Of a stretch of DNA of 64,000 bases, positions 1 to 7,419 are shown piece by piece. A model generated the notes under the pieces. That model ran no database searches. It worked only from the letters and a program-made list of their open reading frames with translations, and was not told where the DNA came from. Position 1 is the first letter of the stretch, and each line of letters starts with the position of its first letter. The translations under genes and the position numbers were made by a program. The DNA comes from JAKAVK01 sp964419095 (GTDB taxonomy: Archaea > Micrarchaeota > Micrarchaeia > Micrarchaeales > CABMGC01): assembly GCA_964419095.1 (NCBI GenBank), contig CAYQOG010000002.1, positions 1 to 64,000 of the forward strand, read 5' to 3'.

Positions 1-108
1 AATCCGAGGTTCAAAGGCTGACATGCGCCTACCCTCGGCTTATCGCAGCTTGCCACGGCCTTCTTCGTTACTAGAGCCAAGCCATCCTCTAGGTGGCTTA
101 ATTAAAAT
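1..108 (-). rRNA. 23S ribosomal RNA, 5' end only
   Basis: The reverse complement of this stretch contains the conserved start of archaeal large-subunit rRNA: a GGATGGCTTGGCTC-like segment, then GTGGCAAGCTGCGATAAGCC, then GCCTTTGAACC. The gene is read on the minus strand and its body lies outside the left edge. The 5' end is judged to be within a few bases of 108, where similarity to the usual TACTA..GCCA..TGGTGGAT start fades. No 16S rRNA or tRNA-Ala lies upstream (positions 109-357), so the gene is separated from 16S. The exact mature end cannot be fixed by eye. Confidence 0.93.
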
Positions 109-357
109 TTCCAGTTCAACTTCTCCTCAAATCAATTGCTTAGCGCAATCTCACATAGTTTCCATGGTCCGGAGCATGATAGAAGGCATAGGCTATAGCC
201 CATGCAGTTTTGTCATCAAGCAAGAGTAGCTCTCGAGAAACCTTTCCTCTACAAGCTCACGGTGGCCACAAAAGCACCAAACCTATAGTTAGTACGATAA
301 GGTTTATATACCTTGCATCAGGGCAGATGGTACAAAGTCAACAGGAAAAGCTCACTT
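109..357 (-). promoter_or_regulatory. 23S rRNA leader and promoter
   Basis: On the minus strand a TATA element (TATATAAA, positions 303-310) sits in a GGTATATAAACC context, which predicts transcription starting near 278-283 and a leader of about 170 bases before 23S. I see no coding sequence, tRNA or 16S fragment in the leader. The leader presumably contributes one strand of the 23S processing stem. The other strand would lie 3' of 23S, outside the window. Confidence 0.7.
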
Positions 358-969
358 TTACTGTGGAGGAACCGCCTGGTAGTGGAATATGGACTGGTCG
401 GGTACCTCCCTCACAACGGAGAGCACTCCTGTAGCAGCCTCGAAGGACGCGTGCCACGCTGTACTACCTGTCTCCACCTGTATCACACTCATATCTCCGA
501 TGTTGCGCCTTCCGTCGAGGAAGAAGTGCTCTACGCGTGTCTGCTCCCAAGAGAGGCTGCCATAGACCAGGATTACTCTAGTCGAATTCCAAGACATGTT
601 CCTGAGGCCTCCGCTATTTGCCTGCCAGAGGAAGTTCCAGTCAAGCGGCTCCAAGTGCGAGAGGAGATATATGTCTGTCTTCGGGTCATGCACAAGCATC
701 GCGCTGCAGCTGCCGAATCCCTCGCTTCCCATGTGCTCCACTGGACCTGTAGCCCTCGCAGGACGTGGCTCCTGGCGGAATAATTCTGTGAACGCGGCAG
801 GCGAAAGGATTCCTGTGCTGCCCTGCGCCACATATCTGTATGAAGTCGCATCTATGCTTAGGGCCCTGATGTTCTCTAAATACTTGTCTGCGGTCTGCTC
901 GACCCAACTCTCCCTGCGCAAGGGCTGCAATTCCTGTATCTGAGGATTCACTCTCCTGGTTCTTGTCAT
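358..969 (-). CDS. Possible CheD-like Cys/His protein
   Basis: A 203-residue soluble protein that I do not firmly recognise. Its middle reads FGSCSAMLVHDP then LLSHLEP, placing a cysteine at about residue 88 and a histidine at about 105. This resembles the GSCV...H spacing of the chemoreceptor deamidase CheD and the wider CNF1/CheD cysteine-hydrolase fold, in which those residues are catalytic. The rest is not obviously CheD-like, and no chemotaxis genes are nearby. A TATA-like element (ATTAATAAAG on the minus strand, about 985-995) lies at the right distance for a near-leaderless transcript. The gene ends about 50 bases before the 23S promoter. The family call is tentative; the coding call is more secure because codon use and length look normal. 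Confidence 0.5.
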   Translation of the reverse strand: MTRTRRVNPQIQELQPLRRESWVEQTADKYLENIRALSIDATSYRYVAQGSTGILSPAAFTELFRQEPRPARATGPVEHMGSEGFGSCSAMLVHDPKTDIYLLSHLEPLDWNFLWQANSGGLRNMSWNSTRVILVYGSLSWEQTRVEHFFLDGRRNIGDMSVIQVETGSTAWHASFEAATGVLSVVREVPDQSIFHYQAVPPQ

Positions 970-1131
970 AAATTACACTTTATTAATCTTAAGAATCGAG
1001 ATCCGGCCTGCACACTATCAACCGCATTTTACCCTTAATAACATTCTCTAGGTTTTGTTCCATCTAAGCCGTACAAAAAGTTTAAATAGGAAGTTCCTTC
1101 TACATTATACTGTTTTTAATAAGGCGAGAAA

Positions 1132-1380
1132 ATGAAAATAAAGTTTTGGAATAGAGAACCCCGAGAGGTACGACCGCAGCAGGAAGACTTGCATCAGGCC
1201 AAGCGCGACAGGATCGGATCGGAAGAGGCCCAGCGAACCAGTACCGACAGCAGCGTTAGTATAGACACCACGCGAGAATTCAGGAGCACGCACGTGAACA
1301 ACAAGTTAGTTGCAAGGGATGCAAGAGCACTTGGAGAAATCACAAGGCCTCACGGAATACGCAGGGCACACCGCACCTGA
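1132..1380 (+). CDS. Small charged protein of unknown function
   Basis: An 82-residue open frame very rich in Arg, Glu, Asp and Thr with almost no hydrophobic core, so probably disordered or nucleic-acid binding. A good TATA box (GTTTAAATAGG, about 1079-1089) lies about 45 bases upstream of the ATG, consistent with a short leader. Its stop codon directly abuts the stop of the convergent DUF424 gene. I recognise no family. The promoter supports a real gene, but with low complexity and no homology I cannot exclude a chance frame. Confidence 0.45.
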   Translation: MKIKFWNREPREVRPQQEDLHQAKRDRIGSEEAQRTSTDSSVSIDTTREFRSTHVNNKLVARDARALGEITRPHGIRRAHRT

Positions 1381-1689
1381 TCAGATCATCTTGTAGATGT
1401 GGAGATAGGGCACTCCGCTTATCGTAGCGGCATCGCTCCTAGATGCAAGCCCCTTCTCAATGCACACCGAAAGGGATTCCTCCCCCACTACGTTCGCAGT
1501 GTATACCGCTTCCTTTGAGATCATCTTCGCGGCGGTTTTCTTGTCAACGAGTTCTCCCCTGTAGAACTCGCCATAACTCGCAAGGTCGAGCTCGCGCTTT
1601 CCCTCCTTCAACCGCTTTCCTATAAGCTCCTCGTCGCACATCGCCACAACTGCGCCCTTCTCTGTCTCGTGGAGCCTTATGTAGATCAT
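1381..1689 (-). CDS. DUF424 family archaeal protein
   Basis: A 102-residue protein whose N-terminus (MIYIRLHETEKGAVVAMCDE) and following ELIGK segment match the small archaeal DUF424 family, where the length is also about 100 residues. DUF424 proteins are conserved across archaea and have no established function. An RNA-related role has been suggested from gene neighbourhoods only. The gene follows the glycosyltransferase on the same strand with only three bases between them, so the two are probably co-transcribed. No catalytic motif is obvious. Confidence 0.8.
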   Translation of the reverse strand: MIYIRLHETEKGAVVAMCDEELIGKRLKEGKRELDLASYGEFYRGELVDKKTAAKMISKEAVYTANVVGEESLSVCIEKGLASRSDAATISGVPYLHIYKMI

Positions 1690-1692
1690 GGA

Positions 1693-3243
1693 CTAACCGT
1701 ATCTATAGAAGAAAAAGAAGGTGGAGCTGTAGAGAAGGCCGTACCAGAGCAGCCACATCCCTCCGGAGAAATTATCGATGAATATGGCAATGGCTCCCAA
1801 TGAGAGCAGCAGTGCAGAGAAGGAAATCTCGAGCATCGAGCTCCTCATCGCATGGAGCAGATTGCCCCCTTTCCTTGCGTTTATGCGCACCCACTTCGCC
1901 CGCGGGTTGATGCTGAATATCGCGCTTACCGCAGCCTTTGTCCTTATAAGAACAAGCGCAAAGTTGACTATGAAGATCATGAGGCCCTTGGTCGCCGACT
2001 TGAAATAGAGCTTGGTCAATATCACCGGGGTCATTATCGAGACAAGGAGAGCGGTGACACCGAATATCTCAAGGTATATGTTGAGGTTGTTCGTGACCAG
2101 GAGGCTCTGTATAGTTATATGGGCCACAGGAAATGTGGAAAAGACTATGAGCACCGAGATTATCGTGAAGAGCAGAAGCATGGTGGAGAGGTAATTGAGC
2201 CCGAAGCCGTGCGTCATGTAGTCGAGCTGCGAAAGCGGCGAGAGGAGCTTGTTCTCCTTCTCCTTTTTCCTTACGAAGAAGTATTTCAGGAATTGCGTAT
2301 CGCCGTAATTGTATCTCCACTGCTGCTTTGCGAGCTCGCTGAATGTCTTTATCGGCTTGCCCAGTGCATAGACCTTCGGGAGGTAGAGGCTCTTGTACTT
2401 GTTCAGATCCGATTCGAAGCTGAAGAAGGTATCCTCTATTATGTACTCGGGGAATCCGCCTATCTCGTCAAGCGCGGATCTCCTTATGATCCCGCACGAG
2501 CCTGCGAAGATCGCAGTGTTGTTCAGCGCCCTGGCAGGCTGTATGAACTTGAAGAAGAATGCGTCGAAAAGGTCTATCGTGTCCGAGAATAGAGTGCCTT
2601 CCGCATACCTCTTCTCGGTCTGTATGTACGACACGTTCCTGTCAGCAAAGAAGGGCAGCGTGTCCATCAGGAAGTCCCTGTTAGTCAATGTCTCATCGTA
2701 GTCGAATATGGCAACGAACTCCTCCTTCGAGTGCTTGAGCATCTCGTTGAGCGCTCCCGCCTTGTACCCTTTCCGTGTGTTGCGGTGCAGGTATACAAAA
2801 TCGTTCTTCTCGCAGAACTTGCTGAGCTGCATATTCACATTGCTATCCGTCGAATCGTCAAGCAGGTAGTATCGTGCCTTTCCCTTAGGGTAGTTCATCT
2901 CCTTCAGCGTAATCATGTTCTCCATGACTATCGAGGGGCTCTCGTTGAAAGTGGGCACCGCGATCGCGACTGTAGGGAACCTGCTCAGTGGCGTCAGCCT
3001 CCTCTCTATGCCTTCTATATACTTGTCATAGAAATACGAGCGGTAGTACCAATAGGATGTCGCAATGTTGAATACGCCCGAAATGAGCGAGAGGCAGAGG
3101 AAGACTATGGCTATCGCATAAGTGTAAAGCGACTGGGCGTTATAGATAAGGTAGGCCGAAAATATTAGGCCCATGACTGTCAGCACGGAGAATAGGACTA
3201 TGCCGAGAAAACGAATCCTATAATCCCCTATCGACCTTTCCAT
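1693..3243 (-). CDS. Membrane-bound GT2 glycosyltransferase, cellulose-synthase-like
   Basis: A processive-type family 2 glycosyltransferase of 516 residues. Two N-terminal membrane segments (about 11-35 and 40-62) precede a cytosolic GT-A domain with the expected landmarks: VPTFNE at about 96-101, DD at 129-130, the metal-binding DYD at 181-183, IED at about 269-271 and QQWRY at about 307-311. Four or more membrane segments follow. This D,D,D,QxxRW pattern is that of cellulose, hyaluronan and exopolysaccharide synthases, so it probably extends a surface polysaccharide or a lipid-linked glycan from an NDP-sugar. The sugar cannot be read from sequence. A minus-strand TATA (TATATAAAAAGG, about 3284-3295) lies upstream. 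Confidence 0.88.
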   Translation of the reverse strand: MERSIGDYRIRFLGIVLFSVLTVMGLIFSAYLIYNAQSLYTYAIAIVFLCLSLISGVFNIATSYWYYRSYFYDKYIEGIERRLTPLSRFPTVAIAVPTFNESPSIVMENMITLKEMNYPKGKARYYLLDDSTDSNVNMQLSKFCEKNDFVYLHRNTRKGYKAGALNEMLKHSKEEFVAIFDYDETLTNRDFLMDTLPFFADRNVSYIQTEKRYAEGTLFSDTIDLFDAFFFKFIQPARALNNTAIFAGSCGIIRRSALDEIGGFPEYIIEDTFFSFESDLNKYKSLYLPKVYALGKPIKTFSELAKQQWRYNYGDTQFLKYFFVRKKEKENKLLSPLSQLDYMTHGFGLNYLSTMLLLFTIISVLIVFSTFPVAHITIQSLLVTNNLNIYLEIFGVTALLVSIMTPVILTKLYFKSATKGLMIFIVNFALVLIRTKAAVSAIFSINPRAKWVRINARKGGNLLHAMRSSMLEISFSALLLSLGAIAIFIDNFSGGMWLLWYGLLYSSTFFFFYRYG

Positions 3244-3344
3244 GTGAATCTAGACTTTTGCAGATAGCATTACATTGTACCTACCTTTTTATATACTTTT
3301 TCTGATTTCACGGTTTGAAAATCCAAGGACGCCGAATCTCAATG

Positions 3345-3354
3345 TTATAAATAT
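3345..3354 (+). promoter_or_regulatory. TATA box of tRNA-Ser
   Basis: TTATAAATAT lies 29 bases upstream of the first base of the tRNA, the normal distance for an archaeal TATA element feeding a transcript that starts at or just before the tRNA 5' end. Confidence 0.6.
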
Positions 3355-3382
3355 CTTCCATGGCAATACTGCAATGATCCTT

Positions 3383-3481
3383 GCCGGGGTGGCAGAATCC
3401 GGTAACGCGCCAGTTGCATTCAGGCGAAACTCGAGATCTGGTTTCCGCAAGGAAGTTAGGGTTCGAATCCCTACCCCGGCG
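3383..3481 (+). tRNA. tRNA-Ser(CGA) with an intron in the anticodon stem
   Basis: The acceptor stem GCCGGGG/CCCCGGC (3383-3389 with 3474-3480), T-arm TAGGG-TTCGAAT-CCCTA and a class II variable arm (TTCC-GCAA-GGAA) are clear. The anticodon arm folds only if about 15 bases (3414-3428) are removed. CCAG (3410-3413) joined to A3429 then pairs perfectly with TCTGG (3437-3441) around the loop CTCGAGA, giving anticodon CGA at 3432-3434. The discriminator base is G, as in archaeal tRNA-Ser. The intron would lie between positions 30 and 31, a non-canonical site. The D-stem is weak, with an A-C mismatch. An alternative reading as tRNA-Leu(GAG) with a 17-base intron is less good because Leu normally carries A73. 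CCA is not encoded. Confidence 0.82.
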
Positions 3482-3505
3482 ATCACAGGCAGGAAAAGGC
3501 GATGC

Positions 3506-4741
3506 TCACTGGAAGAGCAGCTTCAGGTCAAGCTCGTCAGACTTTGTTATCTCGTTTATCAGGACCGTTGCATATGAGCCTGAAGGTATAGAGAAGTCAA
3601 GCCGCATTCTCTTCTCCTCTATTTCAGTTGCAAGGTCCTTGACCGGCGCAAGCATCGACCTGAAAGAGCCCCTCATACTCAGCTCCGGCATGCTCTTTAT
3701 CTTGAATGAATCCCTCGTTATCCCCAGTTTTTCGAGTATCTCCCTCTCATCCTCGTTTATGTAATCGTCTTTCGTCTCATAGCCTATGAGCGGCGCAAGA
3801 GGGAAGGCGCCTTTCTCGCTGATCGGATTGCCGACATCTGGGAATCCGTAGAGGTTGGCGTTGCAGTATACGTTTGAAACAAAATCCTTCCCTCTCACGC
3901 GCTCCTCAACCTCCATGTTGAAGAGAAGGGATTGCACCGCATGGATAAACATGAGCGATATGCCTCTCGGAAGCCTGCGCAACGCGCCGGCATAGTCGCC
4001 GCTGTGCGTTGAGAGGTAGCTCATCACGTAGAATTCGTTCTTCAGGTACCTGGGGAAATATGAGAGCGCCGCGGCGAAGTCCTGTTCATCGTAAAGCTTC
4101 TTCCTCGCCGCTATAGCAGCGCTATTCTCCTCGCCTGTCGTATCGGCAAGCATCAGTATCACGGCACCCTCGAAGTCCCCCCTCATTATCGCAAGGCCTA
4201 TCTTCGCGTTGTTGAGCCTTGAGCCGAATCTCTGCCTGTCGAAATAGTTCGAGACGAGGCCGTCGAGCTGCCCGATTATTTTCTCCGCGTTCTCGGGCCG
4301 TGCAACATTCTCCACAACCACGCTGAATGCGTTGCCGAGGTTGCTGCCCATCTCCACCCCGTTGCTTTTCCATGCGCCGTTTATCGAGAGGTCCTTTATC
4401 CTCAGTTCCAGGATCTTCTCCGGGGCAGTCCCATAGACGCTCGCAAGCTGCACCGAGACCGAGATCCTGTCCTTCGTCCCTGCATAGCCTATCGACTTCT
4501 TGCCATGCCCGACCTTCTTCGCTATGGTCACAAGCGCCTGCACCGTGTTCCATTCCTTCTTCTGCAATACGAAGGTTGTGAACTTGCCATCCGCGACCTC
4601 TTCTTCCTCCAATTCCGTCGCCGTGTATCTGGCATCGGGCGCAAGCACCTTGCCTTTCGAGGTTATCTCCTTTACTATGAAGTCGGCGGCGCTCTCCTTT
4701 ATGGTGCCTCCGGTGCCTTCTGTGCTGGTCATGTGGAGCAT
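3506..4741 (-). CDS. truD: tRNA pseudouridine(13) synthase TruD
   Basis: A 411-residue TruD-family protein. TruD converts U13 of tRNAs (U35 in some archaeal and eukaryotic substrates) to pseudouridine. The family signature GYAGTKDR, containing the catalytic aspartate, is at about residues 83-90. NYFDRQRFGS follows at about 190, then the long insertion domain typical of TruD, and GSYATVLINEITK near the end. The length is normal for the archaeal family. Start at the first Met is assumed; Met4 is equally possible. A minus-strand TATA element lies around 4770-4785. The gene lies downstream of and convergent with tRNA-Ser and divergent from the operon that begins at 4843. Confidence 0.95.
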   Translation of the reverse strand: MLHMTSTEGTGGTIKESAADFIVKEITSKGKVLAPDARYTATELEEEEVADGKFTTFVLQKKEWNTVQALVTIAKKVGHGKKSIGYAGTKDRISVSVQLASVYGTAPEKILELRIKDLSINGAWKSNGVEMGSNLGNAFSVVVENVARPENAEKIIGQLDGLVSNYFDRQRFGSRLNNAKIGLAIMRGDFEGAVILMLADTTGEENSAAIAARKKLYDEQDFAAALSYFPRYLKNEFYVMSYLSTHSGDYAGALRRLPRGISLMFIHAVQSLLFNMEVEERVRGKDFVSNVYCNANLYGFPDVGNPISEKGAFPLAPLIGYETKDDYINEDEREILEKLGITRDSFKIKSMPELSMRGSFRSMLAPVKDLATEIEEKRMRLDFSIPSGSYATVLINEITKSDELDLKLLFQ

Positions 4742-4842
4742 TAGACGCGCCTATAAAAGCTTTCTCAAGCCAATTAATATATAACAGTAGAACAAAGAGT
4801 TATAGGATAGAGAAACTCTCGTTTGATAGATCGCAAGTGGTA

Positions 4843-5661
4843 ATGTTGAAGGATGACTCTTTCGTTGAAAAGATTCTGTACCGGCTGGTGAAGAAGCACG
4901 TATCCGGGACCACAATGAGTTCAGCGCTCGAAAAGACAAAGGAGCTGAACAGCAAGAACACGCATGTCTCGATAACCTTCCTCAGCAATAGCATAGCGAC
5001 CAGGCCGAAGGCAAGGTATGTGACTACTACTTACCTTGAGCTTGTCCGCCAGATATCAAGGCTTGGCCTTAAGGCAAGCATACAGGCGCCGCTCAATCAG
5101 CTCGGTCTCGATGTAGATGAGGCAACCGCTTCGGAAAACCTCCGCGAGCTGATCAGGACGGGAAACAAGCACGGCGTCTTCGTATGGGCTGAGATACCTT
5201 ACGGCGGTGAATTCGCAACCCATGAATTCGACGATGCAAGGGGATTCGGAATAGCAGCGCCTGTGTCGGAGATTGCGCATACGATCAAGGACCACGGCAC
5301 TATCAAGGCTTTCAAGGCGATATTCTCAACCGCAGACGAGTCGAACTGGCAGGTGCTCGCAAAACAGCTTGAGCGCCTTCCTGCAACAGTGGGAAACAGG
5401 GTCATGCTCTCCGCTCCCGAGACTGTCGTAAAGAAGATGATGAACGGAGGCAAGGGCAACAAGTCGATAATATTTGAATTCAGGTTCGGGGAGAGCAGCA
5501 AGAGGCTGAAGAAGCTGGCAAAGAGGGGCGCAAGGACGAGCGTCTACCTTCCTTTCGGAAAGGACTGGCAGGCTTACGCGATGAACAACGTGCCTGAAGG
5601 GTATATGCGCTTCCTTGCGGGAAAGTTCCTCGACGAAAGGGAGAGCAAGAGCAGGGGTTGA
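4843..5661 (+). CDS. Proline dehydrogenase-like protein
   Basis: About 272 residues resembling the FAD-dependent proline dehydrogenase TIM barrel. The N-terminus has the helical FVEKILYRLVKKHVSG entry, and near the C-terminus TSVYLPFGKDWQAYAMNN parallels the RLPYGxDWYPY loop of monofunctional proline dehydrogenases, which follows an FRFGESSKRL-like substrate/FAD region. The protein is slightly shorter than the usual 290-310 residues, and I could not confirm every FAD contact, so a relative with changed substrate is possible. ATG 4843 is preferred; GTG 4837 in the same frame is also possible. First gene of a tight plus-strand operon: the next ATG is four bases after its stop. Confidence 0.62.
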   Translation: MLKDDSFVEKILYRLVKKHVSGTTMSSALEKTKELNSKNTHVSITFLSNSIATRPKARYVTTTYLELVRQISRLGLKASIQAPLNQLGLDVDEATASENLRELIRTGNKHGVFVWAEIPYGGEFATHEFDDARGFGIAAPVSEIAHTIKDHGTIKAFKAIFSTADESNWQVLAKQLERLPATVGNRVMLSAPETVVKKMMNGGKGNKSIIFEFRFGESSKRLKKLAKRGARTSVYLPFGKDWQAYAMNNVPEGYMRFLAGKFLDERESKSRG

Positions 5662-5665
5662 TCCT

Positions 5666-6634
5666 ATGGCCAAGACTGTTTTGGTAACCGGCGCAAGCGG
5701 CAGGATGGGCAGGTACATAGCCAAGGCGCTCATTGACAAAGGGTACAAGGTGCGCTCCCTAGTGCAGAACAGGGATCACATACTTACGCTGCCCGCAGGC
5801 ACGGTGCCATATCTCGGCGACATCGGCAATCCCAAGACGGTAAACAAGGCATGCGACGGCGCCGATGCAGTGATACATCTCGCAGGAGTGGTCAGCGAAT
5901 ACAAGTTCACTACGGAGGAGATACTCAAGGCAAACGTTGTCGGCACGAGGAACGTGCTCGACGCGTGCAAGGATAACGGCGTAAAGAAAATGATTTTCTC
6001 AAGCTCGGTCGATGTCTATGGCAGGGTTCGAAAGGAGCGCCTATCAGAATCGTCATCGCCCAAGCCGACCGACAAATATGGGTACAGCAAGATGCTTGCG
6101 GAGGGCGTGATAAAAGAGGAGGCGGGGCAGGTAAACTGCACGATCTTCAGGCTTGCAACGGCGTACGGCCCTGGATTCGAGCACTCGTTCTTCAAAGTGC
6201 TGAGGCTCATAAAGCAGGGGAAGGCATACATGGTGGGCACCGGGGAGAACCATCTCGCCCTGATACACGTCAGCGACGTAGCGCGCGGGTTCATTCTTGC
6301 CCTTACGGAGAGATCAGCAAGCAACATGGTCTTCAACCTCACGGATGGGGGAGAGTATACACAGAAGTACCTATTCGAGCTCACGGCCCAGCTGCTCGAT
6401 GCGCCCAAGCCGACAAAGCAGATAAGCAGCCTGGTCATGAATGTGATGGCAAAGACAAGGAACATAGACAGCGACGAGCTGAGGTTCCTTACAAGCAACA
6501 GGATCATAGACATTTCACTTGCCAAGAAGGAACTGGGCTTCAGGCCTCTTATGGGAATCAAGGATGGGGCGAGGGAACTGGTCAAGGAATTCCTAGAGAA
6601 GCAGGTATACGCGGAGATGAGGTCTGCATTATGA
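5666..6634 (+). CDS. NAD-dependent epimerase/dehydratase (extended SDR)
   Basis: A 322-residue extended short-chain dehydrogenase. The N-terminal Rossmann motif VTGASGRMGRYIA binds NAD(P). D at the end of PYLGDI and the HLAGVV segment are typical, and the catalytic pair appears as SSSVDVYG and YGYSK (YxxxK). Family members act on nucleotide sugars or on sterol/flavonol-type substrates; the C-terminal half does not decide which. ATG 5666 starts just before the nucleotide-binding motif and is preferred over an in-frame upstream start at 5615 that would overlap the previous gene. It overlaps the next gene by four bases, so translation is probably coupled. Confidence 0.82.
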   Translation: MAKTVLVTGASGRMGRYIAKALIDKGYKVRSLVQNRDHILTLPAGTVPYLGDIGNPKTVNKACDGADAVIHLAGVVSEYKFTTEEILKANVVGTRNVLDACKDNGVKKMIFSSSVDVYGRVRKERLSESSSPKPTDKYGYSKMLAEGVIKEEAGQVNCTIFRLATAYGPGFEHSFFKVLRLIKQGKAYMVGTGENHLALIHVSDVARGFILALTERSASNMVFNLTDGGEYTQKYLFELTAQLLDAPKPTKQISSLVMNVMAKTRNIDSDELRFLTSNRIIDISLAKKELGFRPLMGIKDGARELVKEFLEKQVYAEMRSAL

Positions 6635-7419
6635 AAATAGGAAAAGTTGAGAGATACATAAACGAGAGACTTGAGGAACGGGGAGCCTTGCTCCTGACGC
6701 TGATAGATCCTGTCGACTACAAGACGCCGGAACTGGCGATGAAGACGGGGCAGGCCGCAGCCGAGGGAGGCGCCGACATAGTGCTAATAGGAGGGAGCAT
6801 AGGCGCGCAGGGAGATCTCCTTGAATATGTAACGAAAAGCATCAAGGATGTAACGAATACCCCTGTCGTCCTCTTTCCAGGCAACATAGCGACGCTCACA
6901 AAGCATGCCGATGCTGTATATTTCATGTCCCTGCTCAACGCAAGGAATCCATACTGGATAACACAGGCACAGATGCTGTCTGCCCCGATAATAAAGCAGA
7001 TGGGCATAGAGCCTCTCTCTGTCGGATACATTGTAGTATCGCCCGGCGGAACAGTAGGATGGGTAGGCGACGCGAACCTTGTTCCGAGGGAGAAGCCCAG
7101 GATAGCGGCTGCGCTCGCGCTTGCGGGAGAGTACCTCGGAAACAGGTTCATAGTGACTGATGCGGGATCGAACCCGCAGCTGCAGGGAGGAGGGCCGGTT
7201 CCGCCTGAGATGATCCGCGCCGTCAAGAGCGCGGTGAGCGTGCCTTACATAGTTGCCGGAGGGATAAGGGACAAGGATACGCTGACAACGACGCTCCGCA
7301 GCGGAGCTGACGGCGTGCAGATAGGCACCGCATTCGAGGGAAGTACCGACGTGAAAAAGCAGACGGAGTTCTTCGCCAAGATAATCAGGGAGGAAGGGAA
7401 GAGGAAGCTCGGCAAGTAG
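6631..7419 (+). CDS. Geranylgeranylglyceryl phosphate synthase
   Basis: A 262-residue GGGP synthase, the prenyltransferase that makes the first ether bond of archaeal lipids from sn-glycerol-1-phosphate and GGPP at the membrane surface. The TIM-barrel signatures are present: LTLIDPVDY near the start, GGADIVLIGGS, LFPGN, YFMSLLNARNPYWI, VSPGGTVGW, TDAGS and VAGGIRDKDT with a phosphate-binding GADGVQIGTAFEG end. Length and motif order are normal. Start overlaps the stop of the epimerase (ATGA) and the stop is followed immediately by the NFACT gene, so it is the middle of a five-gene operon. It is one of the strongest archaeal markers in the window. Confidence 0.95.
   Translation: MKIGKVERYINERLEERGALLLTLIDPVDYKTPELAMKTGQAAAEGGADIVLIGGSIGAQGDLLEYVTKSIKDVTNTPVVLFPGNIATLTKHADAVYFMSLLNARNPYWITQAQMLSAPIIKQMGIEPLSVGYIVVSPGGTVGWVGDANLVPREKPRIAAALALAGEYLGNRFIVTDAGSNPQLQGGGPVPPEMIRAVKSAVSVPYIVAGGIRDKDTLTTTLRSGADGVQIGTAFEGSTDVKKQTEFFAKIIREEGKRKLGK

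Noticed and set aside
313..943. Plus-strand open frames of 156 and 115 codons opposite the gene at 358-969
   Set aside because: Antisense shadows with atypical composition (Cys/Arg/His/Ser-rich) and no promoter; the minus-strand frame is the longer and more protein-like.
1852..3168. Plus-strand frames of 246 and 145 codons
   Set aside because: Antisense shadows of the GT2 glycosyltransferase, rich in Arg/Glu/His/Tyr repeats typical of reversed coding DNA.
3383..3481. Reading the tRNA as tRNA-Leu(GAG) with a 17-base intron
   Set aside because: Needs a G-T pair in the anticodon stem, drops base 26, and has G73, whereas archaeal tRNA-Leu normally has A73. Kept as the alternative only.
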